From positions 3,219,001 to 3,283,000 of the forward strand of contig OZ037765.1 in NCBI GenBank assembly GCA_964035545.1: 64,000 bases of DNA, written 5' to 3'. Positions 47,501 through 52,059 of this stretch are shown here, piece by piece; position 1 is the stretch's first letter, and each line of letters opens with the position of its first letter. The DNA comes from Bugula neritina. Taxonomy: Eukaryota; Bryozoa; Gymnolaemata; Cheilostomatida; Bugulidae. A model generated the notes under the pieces. It did no database searches. It was given only the letters and a program-made list of their open reading frames with translations, and had not been told where the DNA came from. The position numbers and the translations under genes are program-made.

Positions 47501-50370
47501 AATATTCTTGTAGAAAACTTATTTAGCTTTCCATTGATATGCATATTACCCTATATCACCTTATAAATATTGAGCAAATTATTATTTACTAATAAATTAT
47601 AACTTTATTTTGAGCGGTCCCATAATTAAGATCACCACTGTATATATAGTAATTTTAATAGAGCCGGTCTGTATTATTCTAGAAACTGTTGTAAAGGTGA
47701 TGATATAATAGCATCTCAAATGCATGTATGGGAGTTTCAAGTTATACAAAATAATAAACTTTATAGCTAACTTGATAAACTTATTAAATTTATTACATGC
47801 TTCAATTTATAAAATTATGTCTTTTAACTATGGCTTACAAAGTGTTAAGTTGAAAGCTCAGAGAATTTGGGTTTAGTTATGAATTCAGTGGGACATATTA
47901 TGAGGTAAGTATAAGTGGTGGTTAGACAGTGATGCAAGATAGTAGAAGTTAAAAGATATGGCCCAATACATGACTATACATTAACTCTATATAGTGAAAG
48001 TGTAAGAGTATTTTTATTCTAAACAATTTTAAGCTTTGTCATAATTTGCGTAGTTCATGAATGAGTGAAGCAAGTATAAACCCTTTTTGAGACTTGAAAA
48101 ATTGGCTTTGTTTACCTATAGAGTAAATTCAGAGTAGAATCTTCAATGACTTTTAAAGATTCATTGATTATTCATGACGCATGAATAATAGATTTACATA
48201 CTGCATAAGTTAGACTATGCATGTAAAATGTCTAGCCCATATACATATAATGAAAGAAATATAGATTCGCCATGTACAATCTATATCTATATTATAACTG
48301 TGTGGCCACATGCTATGTGATCTTGCAAGTAATAAATGACTTGGAAGCAAAATTAACAAAACAATCTAAGGATGGGTTAAGTTTTGAAAATTAGAAAAAA
48401 AAGGAATGAAACTGTATAAAGGTTTTATAGCAGTCTGCATTCTAAAAACTGAGCTCACCAAAACAAATGAACATATATATAAGACAAATAATACACTGAC
48501 AAAAATACTAAAAGGTAACTTTACATAGCCATGGCCATGCAGCTTCCCTAAATTGGTGCTGCAGCACCGATTTAGAAAAGCTACAGTTAGCAAAAAGATG
48601 TTGGTGCATATCTAAAAATAATTGTCATTAAATATTATTCAGCACCACAACTAATGGTCTTTTTATGAATCTGTGTGAAACCAAATACTGCATGTACCTG
48701 AATACCAGAGAGGGAGATTAAAGTACTGATAGTCTGTATTTACTTCTGGTGTCACTTCAGTATCATCTGATCTCTTGTTGACAATCTCACATTGATCTCC
48801 ACTCACTGACTTCCTTATAGAACTACAGGTATTAGGGATGCCTTCATCTTGTAAACAGAAACTCATACAGTCTCTGAGGTCTGATTTACTTGTCTGGTTG
48901 TACTTCTGTACTCCACTGTCTAGATAGTAATCTCTAGTAGCTGTCCATGGCTGCCATATTCCTGCAAAATACTCTCTATGCTAACAATGTTTGTATATTT
49001 ACTAAAGCTGCAACAATGAGCAATTATATTAGAATTCTCACCTATTCTCACCATATATCTCCACTTTGTCTTGTTCGGATAGCAGAAAAATTGTATTAGA
49101 ATGAAATTGGCTATAATCACTATTCAAATGTTTTAAAAACTATCTGACAAGAAGTGTTCAGAATTGTAGTAATTTTTCTGTCAGTGATTATAGTCTTTAT
49201 CAACACTTTTGAAAAATAACCTCAGCTAATAAATATACTAAATGATTTGAAAAAAAAAATTGCTAAATGAATTCTAACAAAAATGTCTTCAGACAATTTG
49301 TAAATTGATGTTGAAAAATAAATTTCACATTTGTTTACTTAATAGTTTCTTCAGATTACAAAATGTACAATAAGTTATTGGAATACAAAACAATTAGCAT
49401 TTTTAAAACTTCTTAGCACACAAAGCATATTAAATTATCGGACAATTTATCAGCAAACTTCGATCAATTTTGGAACTGCAAAAACTTTAATAGTCTTTTA
49501 AATAGTAGATTTGTTTAGCTTGTATGACTACCAGGTTTTTGAATTTATATTAGAAGAGACTGTTCAATAAGTACTCATCGGAATTCTGTTATTAAATCAA
49601 ATATCACGTTATTACCTCAATTTAATTTTTTGCTAATAATTATAGGCTATAGTTAACAAAAGAAAAATATGTGTAACATGTAATGTTTGTAAAAGCCAAG
49701 CAAAGATTGGAATGAGCTATTTCACTAATTGAAAATGCAAGATCAAACACATTTAATCTTTACAGTCAACTCACCAGCGCAGCCTGGTCTCACAGAGTAC
49801 CTCCACTGACTATCAGAACTACTAATAGTAGCAGTCTGAGTATTCTCTGCTAACAGTTGACAGTTTCCATCACCAGTTCTGTAGTTTATTGAGGCACAAA
49901 TAAATGATGTTTGCTGCATACACTGAGCTCTACACTCATCTTCACTGTTTACAGAGAGAGTCTTTATACTACCAGATGTTATGTAAGGATCTAGTCTACC
50001 CACACCTGATGTCCAGTCACAGGTTATTCCTAAAAATATGTAATAACAGAGAATATGATGCATTTGATAATTGCGCCCCTTTATATTACAATGGTGACAA
50101 CGTTGAAGCAAGCTATGTTTCATGTTTGTAACAGTTGAAACTGTTTAAACACGAGTATTATAACAGAATTTGTTACTAATTTATAAATTTAAGTTAAATA
50201 CTATCTATCAATGTGTATATAGATTTGTAGTTCTTACTATGCACAACATTAAAATGGAGAGTTGAAGAACCAAGTTGTAACATACAGTACATACCTTGTA
50301 CTGGTGCAGATATGAACACAGTAACTAAAAAGAACCACCAGTGAAAACACAAGTACAGTAGTCTCTCCAT
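19969..50370 (-). CDS. Receptor C: PAN-PAN-(unknown)-FN3-sushi x3-TM-tyrosine tail receptor
   Basis: Predicted 950-aa single-pass cell-surface receptor. Exons read leftwards: 50295-50370 (signal peptide, MERLLYLCFHWWFFLVTVF), 49775-50029 and 48698-48961 (PAN/apple domains), 29025-29525 (unrecognised domain), 24600-24917 (FN3-like), 24232-24329, 23667-23853, 23078-23275, 22199-22408, 21838-22041 (three sushi domains), 19969-20510 (TM and tail). Every junction is GT/AG, phases close exactly, and most introns are phase 1, as expected for shuffled extracellular modules. One intron of about 19 kb holds the Polinton and a Tc1 fold-back element; another holds a 3.2-kb DNA transposon. A tandem paralogue lies at 55835-63371. 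Ligand and pathway are unknown; a recognition or adhesion role is inferred from architecture. Confidence 0.8.
20690..21780 (+). pseudogene. 3' remnant of a non-LTR retrotransposon, split by a MITE-like element
   Basis: The plus strand at about 20790-21000 encodes a decayed reverse-transcriptase C-terminal region with the typical FGHVYRREKE and QDRVR blocks of LINE-like elements, including an in-frame stop. It resumes at 21688-21780 with NPASSSHLLPEMQDKAEI-like coding after the inserted element at 21015-21687. It lies in the last intron of receptor C in antisense orientation. Only the 3' end is present, as usual for 5'-truncated LINE copies. Confidence 0.6.
21015..21687. mobile_element. MITE-like DNA element with ~38-bp TIRs
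   Basis: About 673 bp bounded by inverted repeats: CCCCCTGTTCACACATTGCC at the left end, and its reverse complement GGCAATGTGTGAACAGGGGG at 21668-21687. The similarity extends about 38 bp with few changes. There is no coding capacity. It interrupts the LINE remnant, so it is the younger insertion. No clear target duplication can be read, so superfamily is not assigned. Confidence 0.75.
21838..23275 (-). CDS. Receptor C: three sushi (CCP) exons
   Basis: Three exons (23078-23275, 22199-22408, 21838-22041), each one sushi/CCP domain with four cysteines and the C-terminal block ELVDGKGEWS then a Pro-x-Cys. All are flanked by phase-1 introns. The second and third are close in sequence (KCSEPSP, RCSQPPS), consistent with exon duplication. 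Sushi modules usually mediate protein or glycan binding. Confidence 0.85.
25448..28680. mobile_element. 3.2-kb DNA transposon with TA target site and Cys-rich cargo gene
   Basis: Ends GTCTAGAAGTAACCTCC and its inverse GGAGGTTACTTCTAGAC, each flanked by TA. Weaker inverted similarity runs inward for about 65 bp, including ATTACACTT and GGTGGCCA. The matching intron of receptor D near 58800 lacks the element. Inside are the broken gene at 26140-26880 and an imperfect direct repeat of about 210 bp at about 28310-28590. No intact transposase is visible, so this copy is non-autonomous. The Tc1/mariner-like label would rest only on the TA duplication. Confidence 0.65.
26140..26880 (-). pseudogene. 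Decayed gene of a repeat-associated Cys-rich protein family
   Basis: Minus-strand pieces in order: a block around RFHALTGCDST (about 26730-26870), an open stretch of about 92 codons (26443-26721) with KRANYQAAIWRR, then a cysteine-rich piece with CSCKTSC-like spacing and an acidic end (about 26150-26330). A frameshift separates the later pieces and an in-frame stop lies between the first and second. The FHALTGCD and KRANYQAAIWRR blocks are known from large uncharacterised families in marine invertebrates. Here the gene sits inside a TIR-bounded element. Confidence 0.6.
29025..29525 (-). CDS. Receptor C: unrecognised ~167-residue extracellular domain
   Basis: One phase 1-1 exon. It reads as a beta-rich domain with GYLVGWKYMIG, DYCDSYAAIWKQTGEG, GGIRFQFVQN and KGDFLALYVED blocks and a cysteine pair (DYC, GCKGN). 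It is the best conserved part of the gene against the paralogue exon 59242-59739. The family is not recognised; a lectin or jelly-roll fold is possible but unproven. Confidence 0.7.
30214..30219 (+). repeat. Polinton target-site duplication, left
   Basis: TCTGAA immediately before the element; the same six bases follow the right end at 45364-45369. Six base pairs is the known Polinton duplication length. Confidence 0.95.
30220..30856 (+). repeat. Polinton left terminal inverted repeat
   Basis: About 637 bp, nearly identical to the reverse complement of 44732-45363; differences are few substitutions and A/T-run length changes. The outer ~100 bp is GC-richer and itself contains the short palindrome GAGTCGAAGACTC or its inverse. 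The inner ~350 bp is A/T tracts with three 15-bp sites GCGTTRAACGAACGA at 30519, 30634 and 30754. The inner edge includes the last coding bases of the fibre gene. Confidence 0.95.
30519..30768 (+). repeat. Three iteron-like 15-bp sites in the left TIR
   Basis: GCGTTGAACGAACGA at 30519-30533 and 30634-30648 and GCGTTAAACGAACGA at 30754-30768, spaced 115 and 120 bp. They are the only GC-containing islands in pure A/T-tract sequence. The right TIR has the inverted set. Regular spacing at both termini suggests a binding site for replication or integration proteins; this is inference. Confidence 0.7.
30786..31562 (-). CDS. Tail-fibre-like repeat protein (Polinton fibre)
   Basis: 258-aa protein, likely a virion surface fibre for host binding. 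N-terminus MSVYKFGGSG is shared with the spike-like proteins. Residues about 28-58 contain the classic phage tail-fibre block (LTGTLDMGENKISRV, then DPADDQDAATKKYVD). Then come about five imperfect 40-residue repeats, each with KLTVS-like, GNIIDSNLSVSDVIT-like and NNINNFA-like segments, suited to an elongated trimeric beta structure. The start ATG overlaps the stop of the upstream spike gene (ATGA) in TATAAATGA. The 3' end and stop lie inside the left TIR, and the right TIR carries a copy of this 3' end. No lesion is seen. Confidence 0.75.
   Translation of the reverse strand: MSVYKFGGSGKTEINTKKFVLINGSSTLTGTLDMGENKISRVIDPADDQDAATKKYVDNTSMPKIRDPINQLTISTDDGRVIDSNLKVDDVVTKTNVSNYAVPLIRDPTEKLTVSTNMGNIIDSNLSVSDVITTNNINNFAINKIQPANEKLTVSITSGNVADSSLSVSDVITTSNINNFAMNKIQPSIGGKLLMLSSNGNIVETGINIADIITTYNINNHAIPKLQDATGNKLVLSTSDGGIVESTESLPVFSSYNV
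31559..32047 (-). CDS. Spike-like protein 1 (Polinton, Y-K-F-G N-terminus)
   Basis: 162-aa protein with no known family. N-terminus MSVYKFGKSLAK matches the fibre's first residues. The body has PIELKYALLEFQHL, SLYWKDKKL and a C-terminus ending LKLYYNYK. These landmarks recur in the proteins at 43687-44205 and 44202-44724, so it is one of three paralogues at the two ends of the element. The start is in AATAAATGA; the stop overlaps the fibre start by four bases, so the pair is one transcription unit on -. It is read as a minor virion surface protein by its shared anchor and location. Confidence 0.65.
   Translation of the reverse strand: MSVYKFGKSLAKAKKENYIERVVTKNNDVFIQSFSTTINIGMLLGYIVDKPIELKYALLEFQHLPANNNNSLYWKDKKLTLIIGDVNNPLEHNTKEYIIQGGVARVKIPMLEYIESDKNIGLVLHCSSAYTSRKPNDIIVNDGAPIALPFELVSLKLYYNYK
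32051..32808 (-). pseudogene. Genome-packaging ATPase (FtsK/HerA type), damaged
   Basis: Polinton A32-like ATPase that would pump DNA into the capsid. Walker A is GKSGCGKTT (codons near 32690-32720) and Walker B is LIIFDD (near 32390-32400). The frame breaks between about 32515 and 32545: the first part runs to a TAA at 32515-32517, and the second part continues in another frame to the stop at 32051. The span of 758 nt is one short of 253 codons, so one missing base explains it. At 32806-32808, where the element's start motif predicts ATG, the sequence is ATT. Both lesions would block a normal product unless the base calls are wrong. Confidence 0.8.
32804..32823. promoter_or_regulatory. Shared divergent start region of ATPase and integrase
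   Basis: The two divergent coding starts are only about 12 bp apart. The sequence ATTTAATATAATAAAT is nearly its own reverse complement, so a TAAAT start motif is presented on both strands: TATAATAAATG for the integrase, and TATTAAATT for the ATPase with the ATG changed. Confidence 0.6.
32821..34185 (+). CDS. Zinc ribbon - phospholipase A2-like - integrase - chromodomain fusion
   Basis: 454-aa protein in one open frame. Residues 3-36 have a CxxC...CxxC zinc-ribbon pattern (C3/C6, C31/C34). Residues 60-110 resemble the parvovirus VP1-type PLA2 domain: GHNFLGPGT (calcium loop) and RHDVCY (catalytic H99-D100). Residues ~180-330 are a retroviral-type rve integrase with D188 (WAADLVD), D248 (WVDKGKEF) and E277 (SVVERWN); the D248-E277 gap is 28 residues, shorter than the usual ~35. 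Residues 417-454 form a chromodomain (YRIERVI, VKWLSYP, SWV). The integrase inserts the element. The PLA2 part suggests membrane breaching, so the fusion could be delivered in the virion. The start is in TATAATAAATG. No lesion. Confidence 0.9.
   Translation: MYCCKCKIKTKTLNYEKRVSKNNRLMGYGNCGQCGCKKTTFVGSGLANNLINNLPFELHYPGHNFLGPGTKLNKRLNDDTTPKEWSKPVDRDDAIAMRHDVCYALNKDTKTRNEICDKNMLDELKAIPNPTPAEQRHSRFASAIIGAKKRLGWGWTDELAEELHKPVQKKFRKRRVWVSGIDNIWAADLVDMTEFAKFNNGYKYLLTVIDVFSKYVWIIPLKNKTGKAVALALKTILSSRKPQHLWVDKGKEFYNKDVKSLIDLYSTENEEKSSVVERWNRTMKERMFKYFSANNTYKYIDVLKDLVKRYNETKHLSIGMTPIEASDPSNENKVRVKLYPNLPAPSKPKFAIGDRVRIPRKKRTFEKGYTVRWTEEVFTISKILYTNPTTYKLTGSGEEEIQGSFYEQELQKTSQKMYRIERVIKKKGKKALVKWLSYPDSQNSWVDLNVLERL
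34186..34509. repeat. Array of nine small hairpins
   Basis: Nine near-identical inverted repeats, stem GGACACAAA/TTTGTGTCC with a 4-nt loop, spaced mostly 31 bp by ATAAAAAGT. The loop is TGTG in some copies and CACA in others, so units lie in both orientations. Two spacers AAATTAAACGTAAAGT replace half-units. The last, shortened hairpin runs directly into the start motif TATATAAATG of the next gene. The array fills the gap after the integrase stop at 34183. Confidence 0.9.
34516..35325 (+). pseudogene. Polinton PY-like protein gene with one in-frame stop
   Basis: 269 codons in one frame from ATG 34516 (motif TATATAAATG) to the stop at 35323, interrupted only by TGA at 34579-34581 (codon 22). 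The downstream ATG at 34639 could still start a 228-aa protein. The sequence begins MSYLKINDPIKRDKIVQDF and later has KWRNIVRPIWEQLYP; it resembles the conserved Polinton gene of unknown function between integrase and capsid. The middle is charged and probably coiled-coil. A role in the virion is inferred only from position. TGA may be a real nonsense mutation, read through, or an error. Confidence 0.65.
35329..35628 (+). CDS. Small basic virion-core-like protein (Polinton)
   Basis: 99-aa strongly basic protein (KKRRQKK near residue 55-61). It begins MYVYDKRQRLQRHYAGGG, followed by an amphipathic stretch. A LEGSG near the C-terminus fits the adenovirus-protease consensus (M/I/L)xGx-G, and AGG-G near residue 15 is a near match. 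Its size, charge and place before the capsid gene suggest a DNA-binding or membrane-active minor virion protein like adenovirus core peptides. The start is in TATAATAAATG, three bases after the upstream stop. Confidence 0.6.
   Translation: MYVYDKRQRLQRHYAGGGIFDTIKNVVTKIASNSSVRELGKKAIAKAGTAAGEKIVNAIKKRRQKKLNAKSQAILQKLNQTKNNNISNILEGSGQAIAY
35655..36928 (+). pseudogene. Double-jelly-roll major capsid protein, single frameshift
   Basis: Polinton major capsid protein, expected to form the pseudo-hexagonal capsomers. The first frame runs 35655-36212 with EYEPVTGTNLNYPGEIRI and RYQLDGHDLEYINNPG. The second runs to 36928 with KVSWWMPHITPSF, FTWRLGSRGDTEKP and VDYDIDF, ending QAYALILSDKTMSL. The shift lies near 36195-36212; 1274 nt is one short of 425 codons, so one missing base explains it. 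The start is in TATAATAAATG; the stop TAA at 36926-36928 touches the next ATG. The fold assignment follows the known Polinton family. As written the product is truncated at residue 185. Confidence 0.85.
36929..37686 (+). pseudogene. Penton-like minor capsid protein, single frameshift
   Basis: Polinton single-jelly-roll minor capsid protein, expected at the capsid vertices. The first frame, 36929-37309, has SKQTMTIGVTDTKTR, NKKYEMCLISLDTFYSFPNI and GVYELDQLEEAI. The second, ending at 37686, has IENSIRDVLGF and YIAGTYKPVIYSFFP. The shift is near 37290-37312 at an A-rich run; 758 nt is one short of 253 codons. The start overlaps the capsid stop region in TATATAAATG. If fibre and spikes anchor at vertices, this is the likely partner. 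Confidence 0.8.
37699..38268 (+). CDS. pVI-like minor virion protein (Polinton)
   Basis: 189-aa protein starting MGYCEIIGNVPQAQKQKI, intact. A hydrophobic, probably amphipathic segment follows MNGG (residues 77-80) and runs FLGPLLGIATRFLPTILKTI. The C-terminal half has three similar segments, INGKGLYLK, MKGNGLYLK and IKGEGLILG, each fitting the adenoviral protease consensus (M/I/L)xGx-G; MNGG-F fits the other form, (M/I/L)xGG-x. This suggests a precursor cut by the element's own protease to free a membrane-lytic peptide, as for adenovirus pVI. The start is in TATATAAATG. Confidence 0.65.
   Translation: MGYCEIIGNVPQAQKQKIMNAYRSGKGCTIKLPLESGNDKLAVTKTQNDNILKALNANKKNITLEMSPSLVKTNASMNGGFLGPLLGIATRFLPTILKTIIPGVLSGAASAGDKRAINGKGLYLKKGGCVCSVEPNSNGSIILKPVASSNLMKGNGLYLKQGSSYIKGEGLILGPNSPFKNIPLLGMLL
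38288..38689 (+). CDS. Unknown Polinton protein, 133 aa
   Basis: Open frame from ATG 38288 in TATATAAATG, so it is treated as real. The first ~100 residues are beta-strand-like with repeated I-Y-K motifs (ETIYKN, RIIYKK, EIIYKE, KTIYKT), about 25-30 residues apart, like a small beta-repeat. The end (NLMNYAAARIPSFFSKL) is alpha-helical. The family is not recognised. Its neighbours are virion genes on the same strand. Confidence 0.6.
   Translation: MVDPTVITYKSLDGTPITETIYKNNDCEKRVYEGGDIKERIIYKKFNILDEMTNPSNERGMFEEITYNNKKEIIYKENDGKLKIKTIYKTKEIIQEFTVNLMNYAAARIPSFFSKLKYAEDEIEIRRNILFLK
38690..38777. other. Short AT-rich gap inside the Polinton
   Basis: Between the convergent unknown gene (+) and the membrane protein (-). 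It contains TATATAAATAAACG at about 38714, a start-motif look-alike with ATA for ATG and no open frame after it, and a run of TTAATTAATTA-type palindromes that could serve as a transcription end. Confidence 0.4.
38778..39258 (-). pseudogene. Coiled-coil membrane protein (Polinton), frameshifted
   Basis: Starts at ATG 39258 in TATATAAATGG with MEFRREKLELLNDEIIKLEN, a coiled coil. Two hydrophobic helices follow at about residues 35-60 and 67-85. The open frame ends at 38932, but the next frame continues to a stop at 38778 with a helical acidic segment (FLNDAHIDGEEYDAI). The 481-nt span is one over a multiple of three, so one frameshift near 38930 explains it. Polintons commonly carry a similar coiled-coil/membrane protein of unknown role. 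It is the only - gene in the right-hand two-thirds of the element. Confidence 0.55.
39301..39512 (+). pseudogene. Small decayed Polinton gene
   Basis: ATG at 39301 opens MEFTNELLDKLIAEAEQKNI, then stops after 30 codons. Coding-like helical sequence continues in two further frames to 39512 (a stretch with NNIYLLKKLILEREN, then YIKSILKRKEENRDI). Two small indels would link them. Its start lacks the full TAAATG motif (ATAATATGG). Assigned as a small alpha-helical Polinton gene by pattern only. Confidence 0.35.
39514..39646. promoter_or_regulatory. Orphan start motif and polymerase upstream region
   Basis: TATAATAAATG at 39516-39526 is a full start motif, but the reading stops after two codons (ATG ACG TAA). 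About 120 bp further on, TATATAAATG at 39640-39649 starts the polymerase. The orphan may mark a lost gene or a transcription start for a leader. Confidence 0.45.
39647..43303 (+). CDS. polB: Protein-primed family B DNA polymerase
   Basis: 1218-aa replicative polymerase of the Polinton. Residues ~1-40 look like a SAP-type helix-extended module (LKALAKKRGLKRYSRLKKAE). A C2H2-like finger is at 369-389. Exo I is YADFECF (D426, E428) and Exo II HNLSGYDAH (569-576). A Cys/His cluster CHIC...DHCHLTG...NC at 523-553 is HNH/endonuclease VII-like. Pol A is YLDANNLYGWAM (D826), pol B FKLMNNSVFGK (963-973), pol C FTDTDSLMY (D1064, D1066). KxY-type block near AKLYSYK. It would copy the element from protein-bound ends at the TIRs. 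The frame is intact. Start in TATATAAATG; its last codons TAT AAT AAA TGA form the next gene's start motif, overlapping by ATGA. Confidence 0.97.
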   Translation: MEFNTKITVKFLKALAKKRGLKRYSRLKKAELIRLLMLMDEPVPNIGQAPLIPIPVKKIMREIFTQTTSNIKKWVKGIIKPITKIINPIKEKIMVLYNQPKLKEQAANGWFQTYEIKGLPKYDIDSFSKLVKLNVLKLLKHTIKVKIFMYCEMKKTNISTREIIVEIMPFTSNIETILESTNVNEIYDEIIERIKENFASLNAKGSNWIFKSIKKMEININKYQPFNGSLWIDLPEEIKLKKAVINPKNEDNKCFMWAVLMSVHTPKNHPERINNYKEYVNKFSWEGVEFPATKKSIDAFEEANPDFGINVFTWDGETINLWKETKNQGKIINLLYISDDEKSHYAYIKNLNKLLGSQINKRVSAKHICVNCMCSFRSNESLKKHQDWCLSNNGVTTVFPKLENKIKFQSSHHCRSMRVPFTVYADFECFTKPIHGCKPNPQESYTNQYQQHEPSGFGYYIVSVTGKCEYKSYTKQYEDENIGELFMRLLELDIKNLYKKHKFPKRMKISVSEQESFELTKICHICEEKLGNDKVRDHCHLTGDYRGAAHSNCNLNYKIPKFYPVFIHNLSGYDAHLFIKNLGEEPSCIPNTEEKYISFSKKLLVDEFTNEEGKNVKVTCEIRFLDLYKFMSSSLASLVTNSKRDDFKYLQKHYAENQLNLLLRKGVFPYDYFNSVNVLNETSLPPKEKFYSSLTEQGISDEDYTHAQNVWREFNIKTFKEYHDLYMKVDVLQLADVFENFRNVCLEHYKLDPVWYYTAPGLSWDAMLKTTKLELDPITDVDQLLFFEKAIRGGVSMISHRYAKANNKYMENYNASEPSSYITYLDANNLYGWAMSKNLPTGNFKWMTEKRCRDLEKSLNFPPSFLEVDLEYSKELHNFHKDYPFCPKRLTINKVEKLIPNLNNKRNYVIHYEALKQCLMYGLKLTKIHRGITFNESNKLKEYINLNTKLRTLARSDFEKDFFKLMNNSVFGKTMENIRNRVDVKLVTSESEAKKLTNQPNFKNFTIFSENLVAVHMNVTKLKFNKPVYLGAAILDISKILMYDFHYEYIKPKYGNKAQLLFTDTDSLMYDVQTEDFYKDILPDIENKFDTSNYPKNHKLLNNKNKKVIGMFKDEAGGKQITEFVGLRAKLYSYKMDGIEKKKCKGINKTTQKNRITFDDYKECLLTRQDQLRTMNVLRSHKHTMYAETINKVALSSEDDKRIILKNGISTVPYGYNK
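43290..43302 (+). promoter_or_regulatory. Start motif of protease, inside polymerase 3' end
   Basis: GCTATAATAAATGA: the last polymerase codons (Y-N-K-stop) and the protease ATG share the same bases. This is one of the clearest cases in which motif, stop and start are fused. Confidence 0.6.
43300..43686 (+). CDS. Adenovirus-like cysteine protease
   Basis: 128-aa maturation protease of the Ulp1/adenain type. Catalytic residues seen: H54 (GTHWVAW), D69 (YYFDSFG), Q95 as oxyanion residue and C102 (CGHLC). The Q-to-C gap of seven matches adenain. It would cut capsid-associated precursors; candidate sites occur in the pVI-like and small basic proteins. Shorter than adenovirus protease (about 200 aa) but usual for Polintons. 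Overlaps the polymerase stop by ATGA and ends TAA directly before the next ATG. Intact. Confidence 0.9.
   Translation: MNKALSNIELEFAIKKLKIPNFRGVFSRNDLPNKPRKKECGILNLDDLMGNGTHWVAWYKNENKKYYFDSFGLHPPLAIMKYLKGPVFYNTERVQEFGTVICGHLCLYWLKEMSKRETPQLFINKLLI
43687..44205 (+). CDS. Spike-like protein 2 (Polinton)
   Basis: 172-aa paralogue of the protein at 31559-32047. N-terminus MSSVYIFGNSAKA keeps the Y-x-F-G peptide. Shared landmarks are PIEITNILVQFYGEQ, ELYWTDKRI, a GG-containing turn and the end LVKLYYNYK. The start ATG directly follows the protease stop; its stop overlaps the next start (ATGA) in TATAATTATAAATGA. Likely a virion surface protein expressed with the protease as a late gene. Intact. 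No known domain. Confidence 0.65.
   Translation: MSSVYIFGNSAKANIINEKPYITDIIIPSEFTYYSEGFAATLVKDFLIDEPIEITNILVQFYGEQAHNTKELYWTDKRIGLHVRNSAEIFGGANENTFYDISGGEHNLPFSEINANKIIEANKNFKLTMVLSKTYPSHKLSDVILTDTPASEITAAALPFHYVLVKLYYNYK
44202..44724 (+). pseudogene. Spike-like protein 3 (Polinton), frameshifted
   Basis: Third paralogue. It begins MNIYKFSKVNITTNKAY and has the ALYWTDKKI block. The frame ends at 44456; the next frame continues with NPFDESKENIFYSISGAEHN to a stop at 44722-44724. The 523-nt span is one over 174 codons, so one extra base in an A-rich run near 44440 explains it. Its C-terminus (LKLYYNSLTN) differs from the YNYK end of its paralogues, and no gene follows it. Confidence 0.6.
44732..45363 (-). 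repeat. Polinton right terminal inverted repeat
   Basis: About 632 bp, inverse of 30220-30856. Its inner end (44737-44792, + strand) encodes STSDGGIVESTES...FSSYNV and a stop, the C-terminus of the fibre gene, but with no gene attached: an in-frame TAA lies at 44722-44724. The three 15-bp sites are present in inverse orientation. Confidence 0.95.
45364..45369 (+). repeat. Polinton target-site duplication, right
   Basis: TCTGAA directly after the terminal CTACTACT, identical to 30214-30219. Confidence 0.95.
45902..47640. mobile_element. Tc1-like fold-back element with ~750-bp arms
   Basis: Ends CAGTGGTGATC...GATCACCACTG, flanked by TA on both sides. The arms 45902-46660 and 46880-47640 are long inverted copies of each other, so the element is nearly a palindrome around a ~220-bp centre. 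The minus strand from the centre leftwards reads a decayed Tc1 transposase (WAKEHLTWTSQQWQKVL). The right arm (+) repeats its C-terminal part at 46912-47268 with QQDNTP, WPAQSLDLNSIESLW. Both are broken, so the copy is inactive. It lies in the same receptor C intron as the Polinton. Confidence 0.85.
48698..50029 (-). CDS. Receptor C: two PAN/apple-type exons
   Basis: Exons 49775-50029 and 48698-48961, both phase 1-1. The first has ITCDWTSG, then ECRAQCMQQTSFICASINY and GNCQLL; the second has DLRDCMSFCLQDEG and GDQCEIVNKRS. The cysteine spacing (CxxxC ... C ... C) fits PAN/apple modules, which bind proteins or glycans. The second is almost identical in the paralogue (63108-63371). Confidence 0.75.
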
Positions 50371-52059
50371 GTTAACACTATTTGGTAGTGTATATACACT
50401 GAGAGAGTGCTCAGTAAAGTTAAGTTATACTATAGAGTTATATTAGAAAGTATTTTGCATTACAAAAGGCAGCTTTTGTTAACTTCACAATAATATAAAA
50501 GCTGCATGACAATAGTGCAAAGATGTTTTCTTAGCTATTTCAAAGAAAGCTAGCTTTTATAGCAAGTCTGCTTCATATTGGAATGTTGACAGGTGCTAGA
50601 CTATATTATGTTCAAATTATATGCTCTAATAGCCGTTCAATTGGCTCAGTTATACGCTATAGAACACAACTATCTATACTATTCAGATAACTAAAATTAT
50701 ATTCATTCAGATCAGCTATTATAATAATCATTATTATAACTTTTTCATGTGCAATTAATTTAGAATGAGTATCATGTCTTTATATAATATATCTTATAAT
50801 CTATTATGTAAGCTATAAACAGGTAACTAAGTAAATTACATGAAATAGGTTACAATCAAGGAGTATAGTTAACAAGATTATTATGCACTTTTATTTTAAC
50901 TGTTTTTTGTTGACACAAATTTTCAATAAGCAGAAAACAAAATAAGTATCAAAATAATATCCAATTGCACCAGCTAGCTTATAGTCACAAACCATAGACC
51001 CAATGAGATCAAGTGTTACAAAACTTAGTCCCAATGAGTTCAAATGTTACAAACCTTAGACCCAATGAGTTCAAATATTACAAACCATAGTCTCAATTTG
51101 AGATTAAATGTATGAAATGCCAATAAAGCCCTTAAAACATATTATTAAAAACAAAAAAATTGCAATGATATTTTTAATTAGAATAGATAAAATATCTTAA
51201 ATGTTATACGTTACATTGCTGCTCAAACTTGAAGTGATTGCTTAGAAGTTTCCAAAACATTTGTTACAATTTAGAAGGATATGTTCGGATTTAATAGTAG
51301 CAGATTATGTGAACAATTTATATTTTACAAATTATAATAAGTCACACGATCTGTTGTAAAAAGTTTAGAAAAAACGATAAATAAGAGCATTGAGTACTTC
51401 ACAACCCAGTTCAGTGGGGGAAAGCATCCATTCTTCATTGAATCCACAAGTTTATATATAATTTTAGCTTAAGTGTTCCATGAAAACCAATTGTTTTATT
51501 AATATTTCTTCATTGTTGCAGGTTTATTTGAGGCATCGTGGTGAATCAGGAAACTTTATATACAGGCAACAAGTGTGAAACCACAGAGCCGTAACCTGAA
51601 CCAACCAACATATAAAGTGATTTTGATGACTTTTAAATTTCAAAAATAACTTTGTCTGGTCTTATGCAAAAGGTTGCTTCAAGGTCACAAAGTTATGTTA
51701 GTATATATACTGGAAAACACGAATTATTAAGTTGAAGACTATCACAAAATCTTTTAACCAATTATATACTTCACACACAGAAGATTGTGTGTATCAATAT
51801 AGAAGAAGAACAGAAGTAAAGTAACTTAACATGTATTTATTACCAAATTTGAAAATATGCCATATATTATTACAAAAGTAAAAAATTATTTGAAAAAATA
51901 TTTAAAAAAATATTTTTGAATTCTTAACAGGTAACTGCACTATGCACTACCAACTTTTTTTTATGAATGCCATAAAATAACTTGACTTTTATTTACAGTT
52001 TCCAATTTTAGTGAATGACATTTCTGTTTGGAAAAAAGCTACTAAAAACGCCAAAATGA
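50371..52059. other. Upstream region of receptor C
   Basis: No gene. Contains three near-repeats of ACCCAATGAG(T/A)TCAA-type sequence at about 50995-51075. No clear promoter element. Confidence 0.4.
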
